Of a stretch of DNA of 64,000 bases, positions 34,543-43,419 are shown one piece after another. Each line of letters starts with the position of its first letter. The stretch's first letter is position 1. A program made the translations under genes and the position numbers. The notes beneath the pieces were generated by a model. The model did no database searches and was not told where the DNA came from. It saw only the letters and a list, made by a program, of their open reading frames with translations. The DNA is from M3007 sp037445225. Lineage in GTDB: Bacteria > Bacteroidota > Bacteroidia > Chitinophagales > Saprospiraceae. The stretch spans positions 274,308-338,307 of the forward strand of contig JBBIKW010000003.1 of the NCBI GenBank assembly GCA_037445225.1, written 5' to 3'.

Positions 34543-36018
34543 TTAATAGGGAAAACGGTCGCTCCACTTGCTTTGACGCGACGGCGGCACTGTAAGTAGG
34601 CGCTTTTGCTGCAGATGTAGGCGAAGGGCTAAGCGCGCTGCAACGGAGGCTATCACTTCCTCTTGTTGCTGTAAGGCTTCTGGCCGATAATATTTTTGGA
34701 TAAAACCCGTATCAAAATTCCCTTCTACAAAGGCTGGATGCTCCATGACGAAGAGGCCGAAAGGTAAGGTGGTGGCTACGCCCTCTACCTCGTATTGCGC
34801 GATAGCTTCCTTCATGCGTTGAATGGCTTCAGCGCGAGTTTGCCCATAGACGATGAGCTTTGCCAGGAGTGGGTCGTAGAAAATGGGCACCTCCATGCCC
34901 TCCGCATAGCCGTCGTCAACGCGAATGTTGGGCCCTTGCGGCGGGCGATAGCGTTTCAGCAAACCCGTGGAGGGTAAAAAATGGTTGAGCGGATCTTCCG
35001 CACAGACGCGGAGCTCAATGGCATGACCGTTGATCTTCAAATCTTCCTGGGAAAAAGGCAAAGCCTCACCTCGAGCCACGCGGATTTGCCACTCCACCAA
35101 GTCCAGACCGGTAATAAACTCGGTTACTGGATGTTCCACCTGGAGGCGGGTGTTCATTTCTAAAAAGTAAAAGTTTCGGTCGGCATCCACGAGGAACTCG
35201 ACGGTTCCCGCACCGGTGTAGTTGCAAGCGCGGGCTACGCGCACCGCTGCCTCTCCCATAGCGCGCCGTATTTCGGGGGTAACGATGACGCACGGAGCCT
35301 CCTCCACCACTTTCTGGTGACGTCGCTGAATGGAGCACTCGCGCTCAAAGAGATAAAGCACATGGCCATGAGTGTCGGCTATCACTTGCACTTCCACGTG
35401 GCGGGGCGCTTGAACGAACTTTTCGATAAACACGGATCCATCTCCAAAAGCCGATAAAGCCTCCGACACGGCGCGCTCCATTTGCTCCTGCAAGTCCTCT
35501 TCCCGTTCTACCACCCGCATGCCCTTGCCGCCGCCACCTGCGCTGGCCTTGATGAGGATAGGATAGCCCACGCGTTGGCCGATAGCCTTAGCGGTTTCGA
35601 TGTCGGTAATAGCCTCCTCGATACCCGGCACCATCGGCACATTAAAGCGCTTGGCGGCCTCTTTTGCCGCCAGCTTGCTGCCCATCATCTCGATGCTCTG
35701 TGGGCTGGGGCCGATGAAGATGAGGCCGGCCTCCGTCACCTGTCGGGCGAATGTCGCATTTTCGCTTAAGAAACCGTAACCGGGGTGGATAGCATCAGCG
35801 CCTGTTTTGCGCGCGGCGTCCAAAATCTTTTCGGCAACCAGGTAGCTTTGCGACGAGGGGGGAGGGCCAATGCAGATGGCTTCATCGGAAAAGCGCACGT
35901 GAGGCGACAGGCGGTCGGCCTCTGAATAGACCGCAACCGTTCGGATGCCCATGCGCCGCGCCGTGCGCATCACGCGCAAGGCGATCTCTCCTCGGTTCGC
36001 AACAAGTATCTTTTTCAT
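34543..36018 (-). CDS. accC: Biotin carboxylase (acetyl-CoA carboxylase AccC type)
   Basis: The 491-residue protein has the biotin carboxylase N-domain (KILVANRGEIALRVMRTAR), an ATP-grasp domain with IKASAGGGGKGMRVV and the catalytic EMNTRLQVEHPVTE, and the C-terminal biotin carboxylase domain (LRVCAEDP, RVDDGYAEG). It carboxylates biotin on a carrier protein using ATP and bicarbonate. It could serve acetyl-CoA carboxylase or a related acyl-CoA or pyruvate carboxylase; no biotin carrier (accB) or carboxyltransferase gene is adjacent, so the assignment of partner is open. It extends about 45 residues beyond E. coli AccC with a Gln-rich tail. The class IV aminotransferase gene ends 21 bases upstream. 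Confidence 0.93.
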   Translation of the reverse strand: MKKILVANRGEIALRVMRTARRMGIRTVAVYSEADRLSPHVRFSDEAICIGPPPSSQSYLVAEKILDAARKTGADAIHPGYGFLSENATFARQVTEAGLIFIGPSPQSIEMMGSKLAAKEAAKRFNVPMVPGIEEAITDIETAKAIGQRVGYPILIKASAGGGGKGMRVVEREEDLQEQMERAVSEALSAFGDGSVFIEKFVQAPRHVEVQVIADTHGHVLYLFERECSIQRRHQKVVEEAPCVIVTPEIRRAMGEAAVRVARACNYTGAGTVEFLVDADRNFYFLEMNTRLQVEHPVTEFITGLDLVEWQIRVARGEALPFSQEDLKINGHAIELRVCAEDPLNHFLPSTGLLKRYRPPQGPNIRVDDGYAEGMEVPIFYDPLLAKLIVYGQTRAEAIQRMKEAIAQYEVEGVATTLPFGLFVMEHPAFVEGNFDTGFIQKYYRPEALQQQEEVIASVAARLALRLHLQQKRLLTVPPSRQSKWSDRFPY

Positions 36019-36039
36019 AAAAACATCGGAGCATTCTGA

Positions 36040-36873
36040 TTAAGCCGGCATCACCTGCTGGCAGACGCGCTCAAAGAGCAGGCGCGTTCGTTCGCTGCAC
36101 AACAGCCTGCCTGCAAAAATGCGAACGGGTTGGATGCCGCGCACGACATTGGTGAGGAAAATTTCGTCTGCAACCTCTAACTCCTCCGAATGGATGGCTT
36201 TTTCCAAAACATCGTAACCCATAATCGCGGCAGTCTCTAAGACCAATGCGCGCGACACGCCCGCCACACAGCCCTCACTAAGGGGCACCGTGCAGAGCCG
36301 GTCGCCCTCCCACCAAAAGACATTGCTCGACGTTGCTTCGCACACTCGACCAAAGGCATTGCAGATCAGTACATCATCCACCTGCCTACTGCGCGCCTCG
36401 CGAGCAGCCGCCACATAGCGGGCCGCATTCAGGGTCTTCAAATTGGAATAGGCGTCGACGGGCAGGCGAACCGAAGTGCTTACCTCCAACCGAAGCCCTT
36501 CGGCAAGCCACTCCCATATTCCACTCGACAGAGGCTCTGCTATCACCGCAAACTGCGCTGTGTCTCCATCGGGTGCAAAATAACCGCCTGCTTCGCGCCA
36601 TATGGCGAGCCGCACTCGCGCGTTGGGCGGCGCTACCAGGAGGACTTGTTTCTCAAAAAAGGCGGCATCCCAATCCGTTCGCAGCTCGAAGCCCAGCTGT
36701 GCCAGCCCACCCTGCAGCCGTGCCCAATGGCGCGGCCATAGCGGCAGCTGACCGCCGAAAACGCGCACCGTCTCGAAGAGCAGATCTCCGTAAAAAAATG
36801 CCCGCCGAGCCGACGCCCAAGCTTCCGGCAAGTGCTCCAAAACACGCCCACCCCAATTGACACGCTCTGCCAT
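36040..36873 (-). CDS. Class IV PLP-dependent aminotransferase family protein
   Basis: The 277-residue protein has the fold type IV pattern: an early R-x-F-x-G-x-L-P segment (ETVRVFGGQLPLWPRHWARL), the PLP Lys in NLKTLNAARYVAA, the cofactor-contacting Glu in VCEATSSNVFWW, and PLSEGCVAGVSRALVLE. The family contains branched-chain aminotransferases, D-amino acid aminotransferases and 4-amino-4-deoxychorismate lyase (PabC). The length and the missing BCAT-specific motifs make a PabC-like or D-amino acid role about as likely as BCAT. It is 6 bases downstream of the GT2 gene and 21 bases upstream of accC, so it belongs to this minus-strand operon. Confidence 0.88.
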   Translation of the reverse strand: MAERVNWGGRVLEHLPEAWASARRAFFYGDLLFETVRVFGGQLPLWPRHWARLQGGLAQLGFELRTDWDAAFFEKQVLLVAPPNARVRLAIWREAGGYFAPDGDTAQFAVIAEPLSSGIWEWLAEGLRLEVSTSVRLPVDAYSNLKTLNAARYVAAAREARSRQVDDVLICNAFGRVCEATSSNVFWWEGDRLCTVPLSEGCVAGVSRALVLETAAIMGYDVLEKAIHSEELEVADEIFLTNVVRGIQPVRIFAGRLLCSERTRLLFERVCQQVMPA

Positions 36874-36879
36874 GAAAAT

Positions 36880-37836
36880 TCAATAGCGCTTCACCGACTC
36901 AATGATGTATAGAGGGCGATTTTTAATTTCTCTGTAGATGTTTGACAGGTAAACAGACATGATGTACAGGTTCAGGCACGTGATGGCAAAGAAAACGGAG
37001 ATGAGCACGACCAAATAGGCCCAGCCTGGAACCGTCTCGTAGTATTGGCCAAATATATCCACGTTGGTGAGGCGGACTTTCACCGCATTGAAGATGGCAA
37101 CACCGGCAACCACGCACGAAAGCGCGAAAATCCAACCTAACAAGGCGTTCAAGAAAGAGGTAAAAGAGGTAATCACCACCAGTGCATTTCGAAACTGTAG
37201 GCTAAAAGAGGAGTCCAACTCCTTTTCTATAGGCTTCTCTACGTCGAGGTAGGTGGTCGTATAACCGACCCAAGCGTATAGCGCCTTCAAATAGTGGCTA
37301 TTTTCGCGCAGCCGCAGCAGGGAGTTGAGCGCGCGCCGACTGATGATGCGGGTGTGGAGCGCGCGCGGGTCGAGGCGCAAATCAGAGTATCGGCGCAAGA
37401 TGCCGTAAAAGAGGCGATACAGGAGGCGATAAGGCAGGGATAACCGATGCGCTGGAGTGCGCAAATACACCATGTCGAAACCTTCTTGGGCTTTCTCCCA
37501 TAGCGCATAGATGAGATGAGGGTCGTGTGCAAAGGCAAACTCGAACACCACGGCGTAGTCGCCATTGGCCCGGTCGAGCCCTGCTGTCAGGGCATTGTCG
37601 CGACTTACCGGAGCACTGAGGCAGAGCAAATACACGTGCTGCCGCAACGGTTGCGGTAAAGCCTCTATAACAGCGTCGATAAGATCGCGCGGACCATAGT
37701 TGTTGATGAGGATGAACTCGAAATCGCTGAAATGCGCCGACACCTCGGTAAATGCGCCTGTGAGCCAGGCAGCTAGTCGCTCGATATCTTTAGGCGTTTG
37801 AATTACTCCAACAATCGACAAAAAGGAGGAACGCAT
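36880..37836 (-). CDS. GT2-type glycosyltransferase homologue lacking the DXD motif
   Basis: This 318-residue protein aligns with the DPM1/ArnC-like GT2 proteins: ALTAGLDRANGDYAVV, ISRRALNSLLRLRENSHYL, two C-terminal membrane spans, and NRPLYIIESV at the end. At the place where the nucleotide-sugar/metal DXD motif belongs (VVMDADLQDP in relatives) it reads VVFEFAFAHDP, so both canonical acidic residues of DAD are altered. The protein may be a non-catalytic homologue or use a changed substrate. Normally such enzymes transfer sugar to polyprenyl phosphate at the inner membrane. It lies between thioesterase and aminotransferase genes with 9- and 6-base gaps. Confidence 0.85.
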   Translation of the reverse strand: MRSSFLSIVGVIQTPKDIERLAAWLTGAFTEVSAHFSDFEFILINNYGPRDLIDAVIEALPQPLRQHVYLLCLSAPVSRDNALTAGLDRANGDYAVVFEFAFAHDPHLIYALWEKAQEGFDMVYLRTPAHRLSLPYRLLYRLFYGILRRYSDLRLDPRALHTRIISRRALNSLLRLRENSHYLKALYAWVGYTTTYLDVEKPIEKELDSSFSLQFRNALVVITSFTSFLNALLGWIFALSCVVAGVAIFNAVKVRLTNVDIFGQYYETVPGWAYLVVLISVFFAITCLNLYIMSVYLSNIYREIKNRPLYIIESVKRY

Positions 37837-37845
37837 AGCGCAAAC

Positions 37846-38283
37846 TTACTGCAAAGAAAAGTCCGCCCCCTTAGGCGCTTTTTCGAGCATTTGTAAAACC
37901 TCAGCGGGGGGCACAGTAAGTTTTCGGCGATGGATGTCGATCCAAGCGCCGTCCACTGAGATCGTGGCACACAAAACACCATCGCTGCGCATGAGGTCGT
38001 GTCGAAAGGAAAAACGCATTCCGTCGGGACGCGCCTTGGTGAGCAGAAGCCCTATGTGAAGCACGTCGCCGTAGCGCACCTCACGCCGAAAAACCGCTTC
38101 TTCGCGAAACAGGATAGGACCAAACCCCCGCTCAGCCATATACTCTACGGTCAAACCATGCGCTGCTAAAAACGCTATGCGAACCGATGCACCCCAGTCG
38201 TAGTACACCGAATGGCGCACGTGGCCGTTTGGGTCTAGGTCGGCCCATCGCACCGCAACGGGCAAGGAGAAGGGGAGTTCCAT
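37846..38283 (-). CDS. Acyl-CoA thioesterase (4HBT hotdog family)
   Basis: The 145-residue protein has the 4-hydroxybenzoyl-CoA thioesterase pattern: VRWADLDPNGHVRHSVYYDW with the catalytic Asp, then REEAVFRREVRYGDVLHI and CATISVDGAWIDIHRRK. Members hydrolyse acyl-CoA or acyl-ACP thioesters in the cytoplasm. The ATG at 38283 is chosen since it begins at the conserved LPFSLPVAVRW and sits 4 bases past the stop of the TlpA-like gene; an earlier ATG would overlap that gene by about 30 bases. The four-residue distance implies translational coupling. GT2 follows after 9 bases. Confidence 0.9.
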   Translation of the reverse strand: MELPFSLPVAVRWADLDPNGHVRHSVYYDWGASVRIAFLAAHGLTVEYMAERGFGPILFREEAVFRREVRYGDVLHIGLLLTKARPDGMRFSFRHDLMRSDGVLCATISVDGAWIDIHRRKLTVPPAEVLQMLEKAPKGADFSLQ

Positions 38284-38287
38284 GGGC

Positions 38288-40204
38288 TCAGTTATTGTCG
38301 GCCGCTTTGGTAAGTTCAATCATGCCTACTAGCTCCTCTACTAAGCTTTCTGTACTGCCCGAATAGCCTAAGCTTTTGAATCGAATACGCCCCTGTTTGT
38401 CTAAGACAAACTTAGTAGGTATTCCCGACACGCCGTAATTCACCACCACCTTACTGTCGTTGTCCATGAGCACTTCAAAGGAATATCCCTTACTTTTGAG
38501 AAAGTTGGCGGCATTCTTCTCTTTATCGGCGCTGCTTTCCCAAGTGTCTATGAAGAGGAAAACCACCTCCGGATCGCTCTTGTACATCTCTTGGGCTTTC
38601 TGCATGCCGGGGAAGGAGGCAATGCACGGGCCACACCAGGTAGCCCAGAAGTCCAAGACCACCACTTTGCCTCGGAAGTCTTCTAGCTTCACCTCTTTGC
38701 CGCTGAGGTTTTTCAGGACAAAGGGGGGAGCGGGCTGAGAAATCATTTTCTGAGCGAGCCGCTTTCGCTCTTGTTCGCGCGCTTTTTCTCGCAATCGCGA
38801 CAGATAGGCTTCCGCACTGCCACTGCTTTTGTCCTCGGCCGCATAAAGGCGCTTGAATTGTTCCATCATAGCAGCCGTGGCCTTGCCTTTCAAGATAAAG
38901 CCTTCCAGTTGGTAGCGCAGATCAGCGGCCTTCACTTGTTCTAAATATTGGGTATAGCGCTCGTTGAGCTCAGGAGATAGCCCTTCAGTGCATTCAATAG
39001 CCAAAGTCTGATAGGATAACGCCTCCTGGTAGTCGCCCAGTCGACTGAGTACAAAGGCATACGTATCGGCGTATTGGCCCAAAGTATAGCGGTTGGACTC
39101 CATCCATTCAGCATATGATAAATAGGGCGGTTTTGACGATTGGGGGTTTTTTACCTCGTTCTCAGCCCAGCGGGTGGCCTCCTGAGCGAGAAAGCGCGCA
39201 TGCTCTAAATCCTTGTTTTTTTCGGCCAGCTCCCAGGCAATATTGTTAAATACTTCTGCCCGTTGGTTGGGCGTCATGTGTACGGCGTAGGCTTTTACTT
39301 TTTCCCAGTTACCCGCATCGGCAGCTTTCTCTACCAGAAGTCTGTATATCCCACTTAGCGCCTCCCGGTCTTCTTCCAGAGTAGTGGGAAAATCGTCGCG
39401 GTACTTTTTTACGGCAGCTTCTATTGAGGCAATATCGGTCATCGTACGGATTTCGCGCTGGCGCAATTGACGGGCATAGCTGCCTTTGGGATAGTCGCGC
39501 TTCAAGCGCTCGCGCAGCTGTTGGGCTTCGTCGGGGGCTCCGAAGCGTTCGAGCAGGTTGGCGATGGCCACCGCGTCTTTTTCGGGCAGTTGCGACTGGG
39601 ACGCGGCCTTTTTCAATATCTCTACAGCCGCTCGCTTGCCCTCTTCGCCACTCTTAGCAGCGGCCACACAAGAAGCATAGGAAGCAGCAAAGGCCATTTT
39701 CAGCCGCTCATCCGCTCGAAAGGCGCGTTCATACCAATCCAAAGCCACAGCAGGCTTGCGGTTTAAATCCAACAGGCCGCCTCGGTCGCGATATACCAAA
39801 GCGTGGGCTGCCCAGCTGACCGGCAATACCGCTCCATTAGCGTCGTGCAAGTGGATAAAATAGCCCTCCCCCTGCCGATTGTCTAGCTGTTCGCCCGCCC
39901 GAAAGCCTAAGAGCACTACCTGTGCGCTATCGGTAGGTGTTACCTGTGCCAATATCCGCCGCACCTCGCGGTAAGTATAAATCGGCAAAGTGCGCAGGAC
40001 ACCGCCACTGTATTCCCAGGCGACTACTTCTACGGGCTTAGTCTCTTGGGCCAGAGGGCTTTGTGACACATCGTATTCGATATGGATGGCCTGGCCCGGC
40101 TGAGGATGTGTCGGAGTAATCTGCACAAGCTCATTTTGTTGAGCCCAAAGGGGCGCTCCCAGCAGCAACCCTATGCTTGCAATCCTACAAACTTTCTTCT
40201 TCAT
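38288..40204 (-). CDS. TlpA-like thioredoxin with long TPR-like N-terminal region
   Basis: The 638-residue exported protein has a signal peptide (cleavage near LWAQ), an early immunoglobulin-like segment, a long alpha-helical TPR-like region (about 170-470), and a C-terminal TlpA/AhpC-TSA thioredoxin domain with redox Cys524 and Cys527 in WATWCGPC and cis-Pro596 in SGIPTKF. In the periplasm such proteins reduce or form disulfides, for instance in cytochrome maturation or envelope protein repair; the N-terminal scaffold probably selects partners. It is about 64 bases downstream of the GT39 gene and 4 bases upstream of the thioesterase ATG. Confidence 0.9.
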   Translation of the reverse strand: MKKKVCRIASIGLLLGAPLWAQQNELVQITPTHPQPGQAIHIEYDVSQSPLAQETKPVEVVAWEYSGGVLRTLPIYTYREVRRILAQVTPTDSAQVVLLGFRAGEQLDNRQGEGYFIHLHDANGAVLPVSWAAHALVYRDRGGLLDLNRKPAVALDWYERAFRADERLKMAFAASYASCVAAAKSGEEGKRAAVEILKKAASQSQLPEKDAVAIANLLERFGAPDEAQQLRERLKRDYPKGSYARQLRQREIRTMTDIASIEAAVKKYRDDFPTTLEEDREALSGIYRLLVEKAADAGNWEKVKAYAVHMTPNQRAEVFNNIAWELAEKNKDLEHARFLAQEATRWAENEVKNPQSSKPPYLSYAEWMESNRYTLGQYADTYAFVLSRLGDYQEALSYQTLAIECTEGLSPELNERYTQYLEQVKAADLRYQLEGFILKGKATAAMMEQFKRLYAAEDKSSGSAEAYLSRLREKAREQERKRLAQKMISQPAPPFVLKNLSGKEVKLEDFRGKVVVLDFWATWCGPCIASFPGMQKAQEMYKSDPEVVFLFIDTWESSADKEKNAANFLKSKGYSFEVLMDNDSKVVVNYGVSGIPTKFVLDKQGRIRFKSLGYSGSTESLVEELVGMIELTKAADNN

Positions 40205-40268
40205 CAGCGTGCGCGTTTTAAGATGTGAAAATAGCCTTCGGCTTCTCCTAATCTCAAATAAAACAGAT

Positions 40269-42194
40269 TTATTGCACCTTCTTTTTCTGCTCCATTCGCT
40301 GGCGAAAGTCGCTGACTAAATTTCTCAAGATCTCTGCTCGCTCTCTGGATTTGCGGCCTTCCTCTGGGCGCCCCGCCTCGGTGAGCATGATAGACTGCAT
40401 TTCAAAGAACCGCGCTACGTATTCGCAGCAGTTTGCCTCGTTGCTCTGCCGCAGCCGAGAGTGCATATTGAGGTTGAAAAAATAACTCGGTAGATAGTCC
40501 AAAAATTCAGCCAACAGTGCAGTGTACTCGTCGTATTTCTTAGACAGTTCTAGCTGTACTAAGCGCTCAGAGTAATGGATAAGATAAACCGGCACGATAT
40601 CGTTGGGAAAGTAGGGAAAATATCGGCGCTCCCGAATATTCCATACAAAGGCGGCGGCACCGGTTAAGAGGAGTAAGGATAAGGCCAATGCCTTAATTTG
40701 TTTGGAAAGGAGATCTTTTACCAAACACACGGCGCTATAAGCTGCCAGCAGTGTAATGAGCACGACAAAAGGCGTTCGGTAGCGCGCAACGCTGGTACTC
40801 AAAAACAGGGGCAGCGCACTCACGGCTAAGATCATAAAATAGGGAAAAAACTTCCAACGCAGGCGCCAAAAACCCAAGATTATGCCCAATATTCCTAAAG
40901 GCGCTAACCAATAGTAGGGGGCAGGCAAGGCTCCGAGCGTAGGAGAAAACTCTCGAAACATATAATAACTGACGTTGTTGGGAATTTCCATCCAAATAAA
41001 AAGCCCTTGCAGCTTTTGCTTATACACGCGCCATAGTTCTTCAGCCGACTCGAACGCAGAAAGACAGGTTGGAATGGCCGAGAGCAAGGAACCGCCGCTT
41101 TTTTCCAACAGGTCAAAAGTGCTCTGAGCGTTCCAAAAGTTGGGCTCCAAAGGCTGGCTCGTGGGTCCGTTATAGCATACGTAGATAACGGCCCCTGCAC
41201 CTGAAAAGGCCAAGATCGGCGCACCCACCCGCGCATTCCGATACATGAGCGGCGAGAGTACGAGTAGCCATGCGATCAGAGATATGCCCACAACGCGAAG
41301 CGCCGACTGCTCCTTCTTCCAAAATTGCCACCCCAACCAAAGGAAGGCAGGCACCCAAAAGACTGAAAAATACGACTGGTTGAGCATGGAAAGCCCCGCC
41401 ACTACACCTAATGCCATCCCATTACCCAAAGTGGGGTGTTGCAGCACGCGTAGGTACTGATGGAGCGACAACACTGTTAAAAAGGCCGTAAGGGTAGATC
41501 GCAGTAGGGTCATCTCGTACACCATGATGGGACCCGAAAGCATAACGAACAAGGCACCCAAGAGCCCTGCTAGCGGGCTAAACAACCGGAGCCCTATCCA
41601 AAAGACCAGTACGTTCATTATAGCGCCCAACAGCATTTGCCATAAATAGACCCAGTGTGGGTCGGGACCGGCGAGCCGATAAGTGATGGCCACTAAATAG
41701 GCATAGAGGGGATCTTGGTAAAACGTCTTCCCGCCCATTAAGTCGGACACAAACGCCTTCCGCGCAGCGAGCGTATCCACGCGATTGACCCCTAAACTAT
41801 CGGCTTTCAGCGCGCGTTGATAGTAGTGCTCCGCTCGATCGGGGTGCCGTTCGAAATACAGGCGGGCCAAGTCGTCGTGCCAACCGTGGTACGGCTGCCA
41901 AGCAGTATCCAGTAGCCAATCGCCCGAAGCCAAACGCTTGGCCGTCGCATCGTAAAACTCCATATCGCTGCTCTTCCACGTATGTAAGGTGCTGGCTGGC
42001 GAGCGCCGCGCCTCCTGAAAATAGGCGTACCGCAACCCTATGGATACGAGAAAGATACCTATAGAGAGCCACCACCATCGCCTCTCGATAAACGACTCCC
42101 AACGCTTTAGCTTCGGAGTATCTTGAGAAGCAGCGGGCCAAGGTGTCGGCCGAGGTACTTTCAAAGAGCGTTCAGCTTTCTTTTTTCTACTCAT
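40269..42194 (-). CDS. GT39-type membrane glycosyltransferase
   Basis: The 641-residue protein has a short basic head, a membrane anchor, a periplasmic loop with the acidic pair SSDMEFYDATAKRLASGDW, some 11 membrane helices (GTs of the PMT_2/ArnT clan), and a C-terminal soluble part rich in charged residues. An insert at about 105-135 (ARLYFERHPDRAEHYYQRAL) reads like a single TPR. GT39-clan enzymes use polyprenyl-phosphate sugars to modify proteins or lipids at the periplasmic face. The acceptor is unknown. It heads the minus-strand block and is divergent from the deacetylase gene by 250 bases. Confidence 0.85.
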   Translation of the reverse strand: MSRKKKAERSLKVPRPTPWPAASQDTPKLKRWESFIERRWWWLSIGIFLVSIGLRYAYFQEARRSPASTLHTWKSSDMEFYDATAKRLASGDWLLDTAWQPYHGWHDDLARLYFERHPDRAEHYYQRALKADSLGVNRVDTLAARKAFVSDLMGGKTFYQDPLYAYLVAITYRLAGPDPHWVYLWQMLLGAIMNVLVFWIGLRLFSPLAGLLGALFVMLSGPIMVYEMTLLRSTLTAFLTVLSLHQYLRVLQHPTLGNGMALGVVAGLSMLNQSYFSVFWVPAFLWLGWQFWKKEQSALRVVGISLIAWLLVLSPLMYRNARVGAPILAFSGAGAVIYVCYNGPTSQPLEPNFWNAQSTFDLLEKSGGSLLSAIPTCLSAFESAEELWRVYKQKLQGLFIWMEIPNNVSYYMFREFSPTLGALPAPYYWLAPLGILGIILGFWRLRWKFFPYFMILAVSALPLFLSTSVARYRTPFVVLITLLAAYSAVCLVKDLLSKQIKALALSLLLLTGAAAFVWNIRERRYFPYFPNDIVPVYLIHYSERLVQLELSKKYDEYTALLAEFLDYLPSYFFNLNMHSRLRQSNEANCCEYVARFFEMQSIMLTEAGRPEEGRKSRERAEILRNLVSDFRQRMEQKKKVQ

Positions 42195-42444
42195 CTTCAG
42201 TCTGTTTTCATCGGATAAGCCAAGCGGAAGACATACTCTGCCTCGAATACGAATGCCGAGTTGCTATCGGAGGTACTGAAATTTCACCGGTAAAGTTATC
42301 GGAAGCCGACCGCTCGGAGGAAGATTTATTGCAAAATCGGGCTAAGGGCGTACTCATCCGCCAAATGCTGTAAAATTGCTTTGAGAAAGACCCGATGTGC
42401 TGCTTTTGAAACCACCCACCCACAGGAAGTAACACCTAACTGTT

Positions 42445-43416
42445 ATGCGATTGCTGTTTCACCCTGCCGTTTTGCACCACGACACCGGCCCCTTCCACCC
42501 GGAGCATCCTGGGCGCATAACGGCTTTTGGCGCCATAGAGGAAGTCCCTGTATCCTTGGAAGGCATCGAAGAGGCATTGTTCGCAGTACATCGCCCTAAC
42601 TACGTGGCAGCGGTTCGGCAGGCATGTGCGCAAAACCTGCCGTTAGACGGCGATACCCAAACGTCGCCAGGCAGTTATGTCGCGGCACTGACCGCTGTTT
42701 CCTTAACGCTGCGCGCCCTAGAAGAGGGCGGCTTTGCCCTAGTGCGTCCACCGGGACACCACGCCTACGCCGACCGAGGGCGAGGGTTCTGCTTGTTTAA
42801 CAATGTCGCTATCGCGGCTCAAAGAGCGGTTCAAAAGGGCCAGCGCGTCCTTATCTTCGACTTCGATGGACACCTGGGAGATGGAACGATGGACATCTTC
42901 TACGAAACTTCCCAAGTGCTGTACTGGTCGCTTCACCAATACCCAGCGTATCCAGGCAACGGCTCTCCGCTCGAAATTGGCCGAGGTGCCGGCACCGGCT
43001 TCACGGTCAATTGCCCTCTGCCCGCTCAAAGTGGCGACGATATTTTGCGCCACGCCGTAGAATATATGCTGCCCTTCGCAGTGCAGTTTGCACCCGACGT
43101 AGTGGCGATTTCGGCGGGCTTCGATGCACATCGCTCCGATCCGCTCCTCCAGCTGCGGGCTACGCGTTATTTTTACCATTGGTTGGGCCAAACGATACGC
43201 CAAACCTTCGAAGGTCGGCATCTCTTTGCCGTTTTAGAGGGCGGGTACAACATCGAAGAACTGCCCAACAACGTCCAAAGTTTCATCGCCGGCATTCGCG
43301 GAGAAGCACCTGCGGCTGCGGAGGCCCCTACGACCTCCAGCCGTAGGGTGTGGGAAGTATACGAGCTGTACTTACACCAGGCTATGGCAGCATTATCGAA
43401 ATATTGGAAGCTGTAG
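42445..43416 (+). CDS. Histone deacetylase (AcuC/HDAC superfamily) protein
   Basis: This 323-residue Zn hydrolase keeps every catalytic residue: the His pair His105-His106 in PPGHHAY, Zn ligands Asp141 and His143 (DFDGHLGDG) and Asp227 (SAGFDAHRSDP), and the catalytic Tyr269 in EGGYN. It starts FHPAVLHHDTGPFHPEHPGR as in the class II/AcuC group. Bacterial members deacetylate lysines (AcuC on acyl-CoA synthetase) or polyamines. The DGHLGDG reads DVHHGNG in many relatives, a minor divergence. The acetyltransferase gene begins 3 bases after its stop, so the two are made together. A deacetylase with its writer is the natural reading. Confidence 0.93.
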   Translation: MRLLFHPAVLHHDTGPFHPEHPGRITAFGAIEEVPVSLEGIEEALFAVHRPNYVAAVRQACAQNLPLDGDTQTSPGSYVAALTAVSLTLRALEEGGFALVRPPGHHAYADRGRGFCLFNNVAIAAQRAVQKGQRVLIFDFDGHLGDGTMDIFYETSQVLYWSLHQYPAYPGNGSPLEIGRGAGTGFTVNCPLPAQSGDDILRHAVEYMLPFAVQFAPDVVAISAGFDAHRSDPLLQLRATRYFYHWLGQTIRQTFEGRHLFAVLEGGYNIEELPNNVQSFIAGIRGEAPAAAEAPTTSSRRVWEVYELYLHQAMAALSKYWKL

Positions 43417-43419
43417 CTT

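Noticed and set aside
42143..42373. 76-codon plus-strand frame between GT39 and the deacetylase
   Set aside because: First part is antisense to the GT39 start and no usable start codon lies in the intergenic part; it might be a remnant but nothing supports it.
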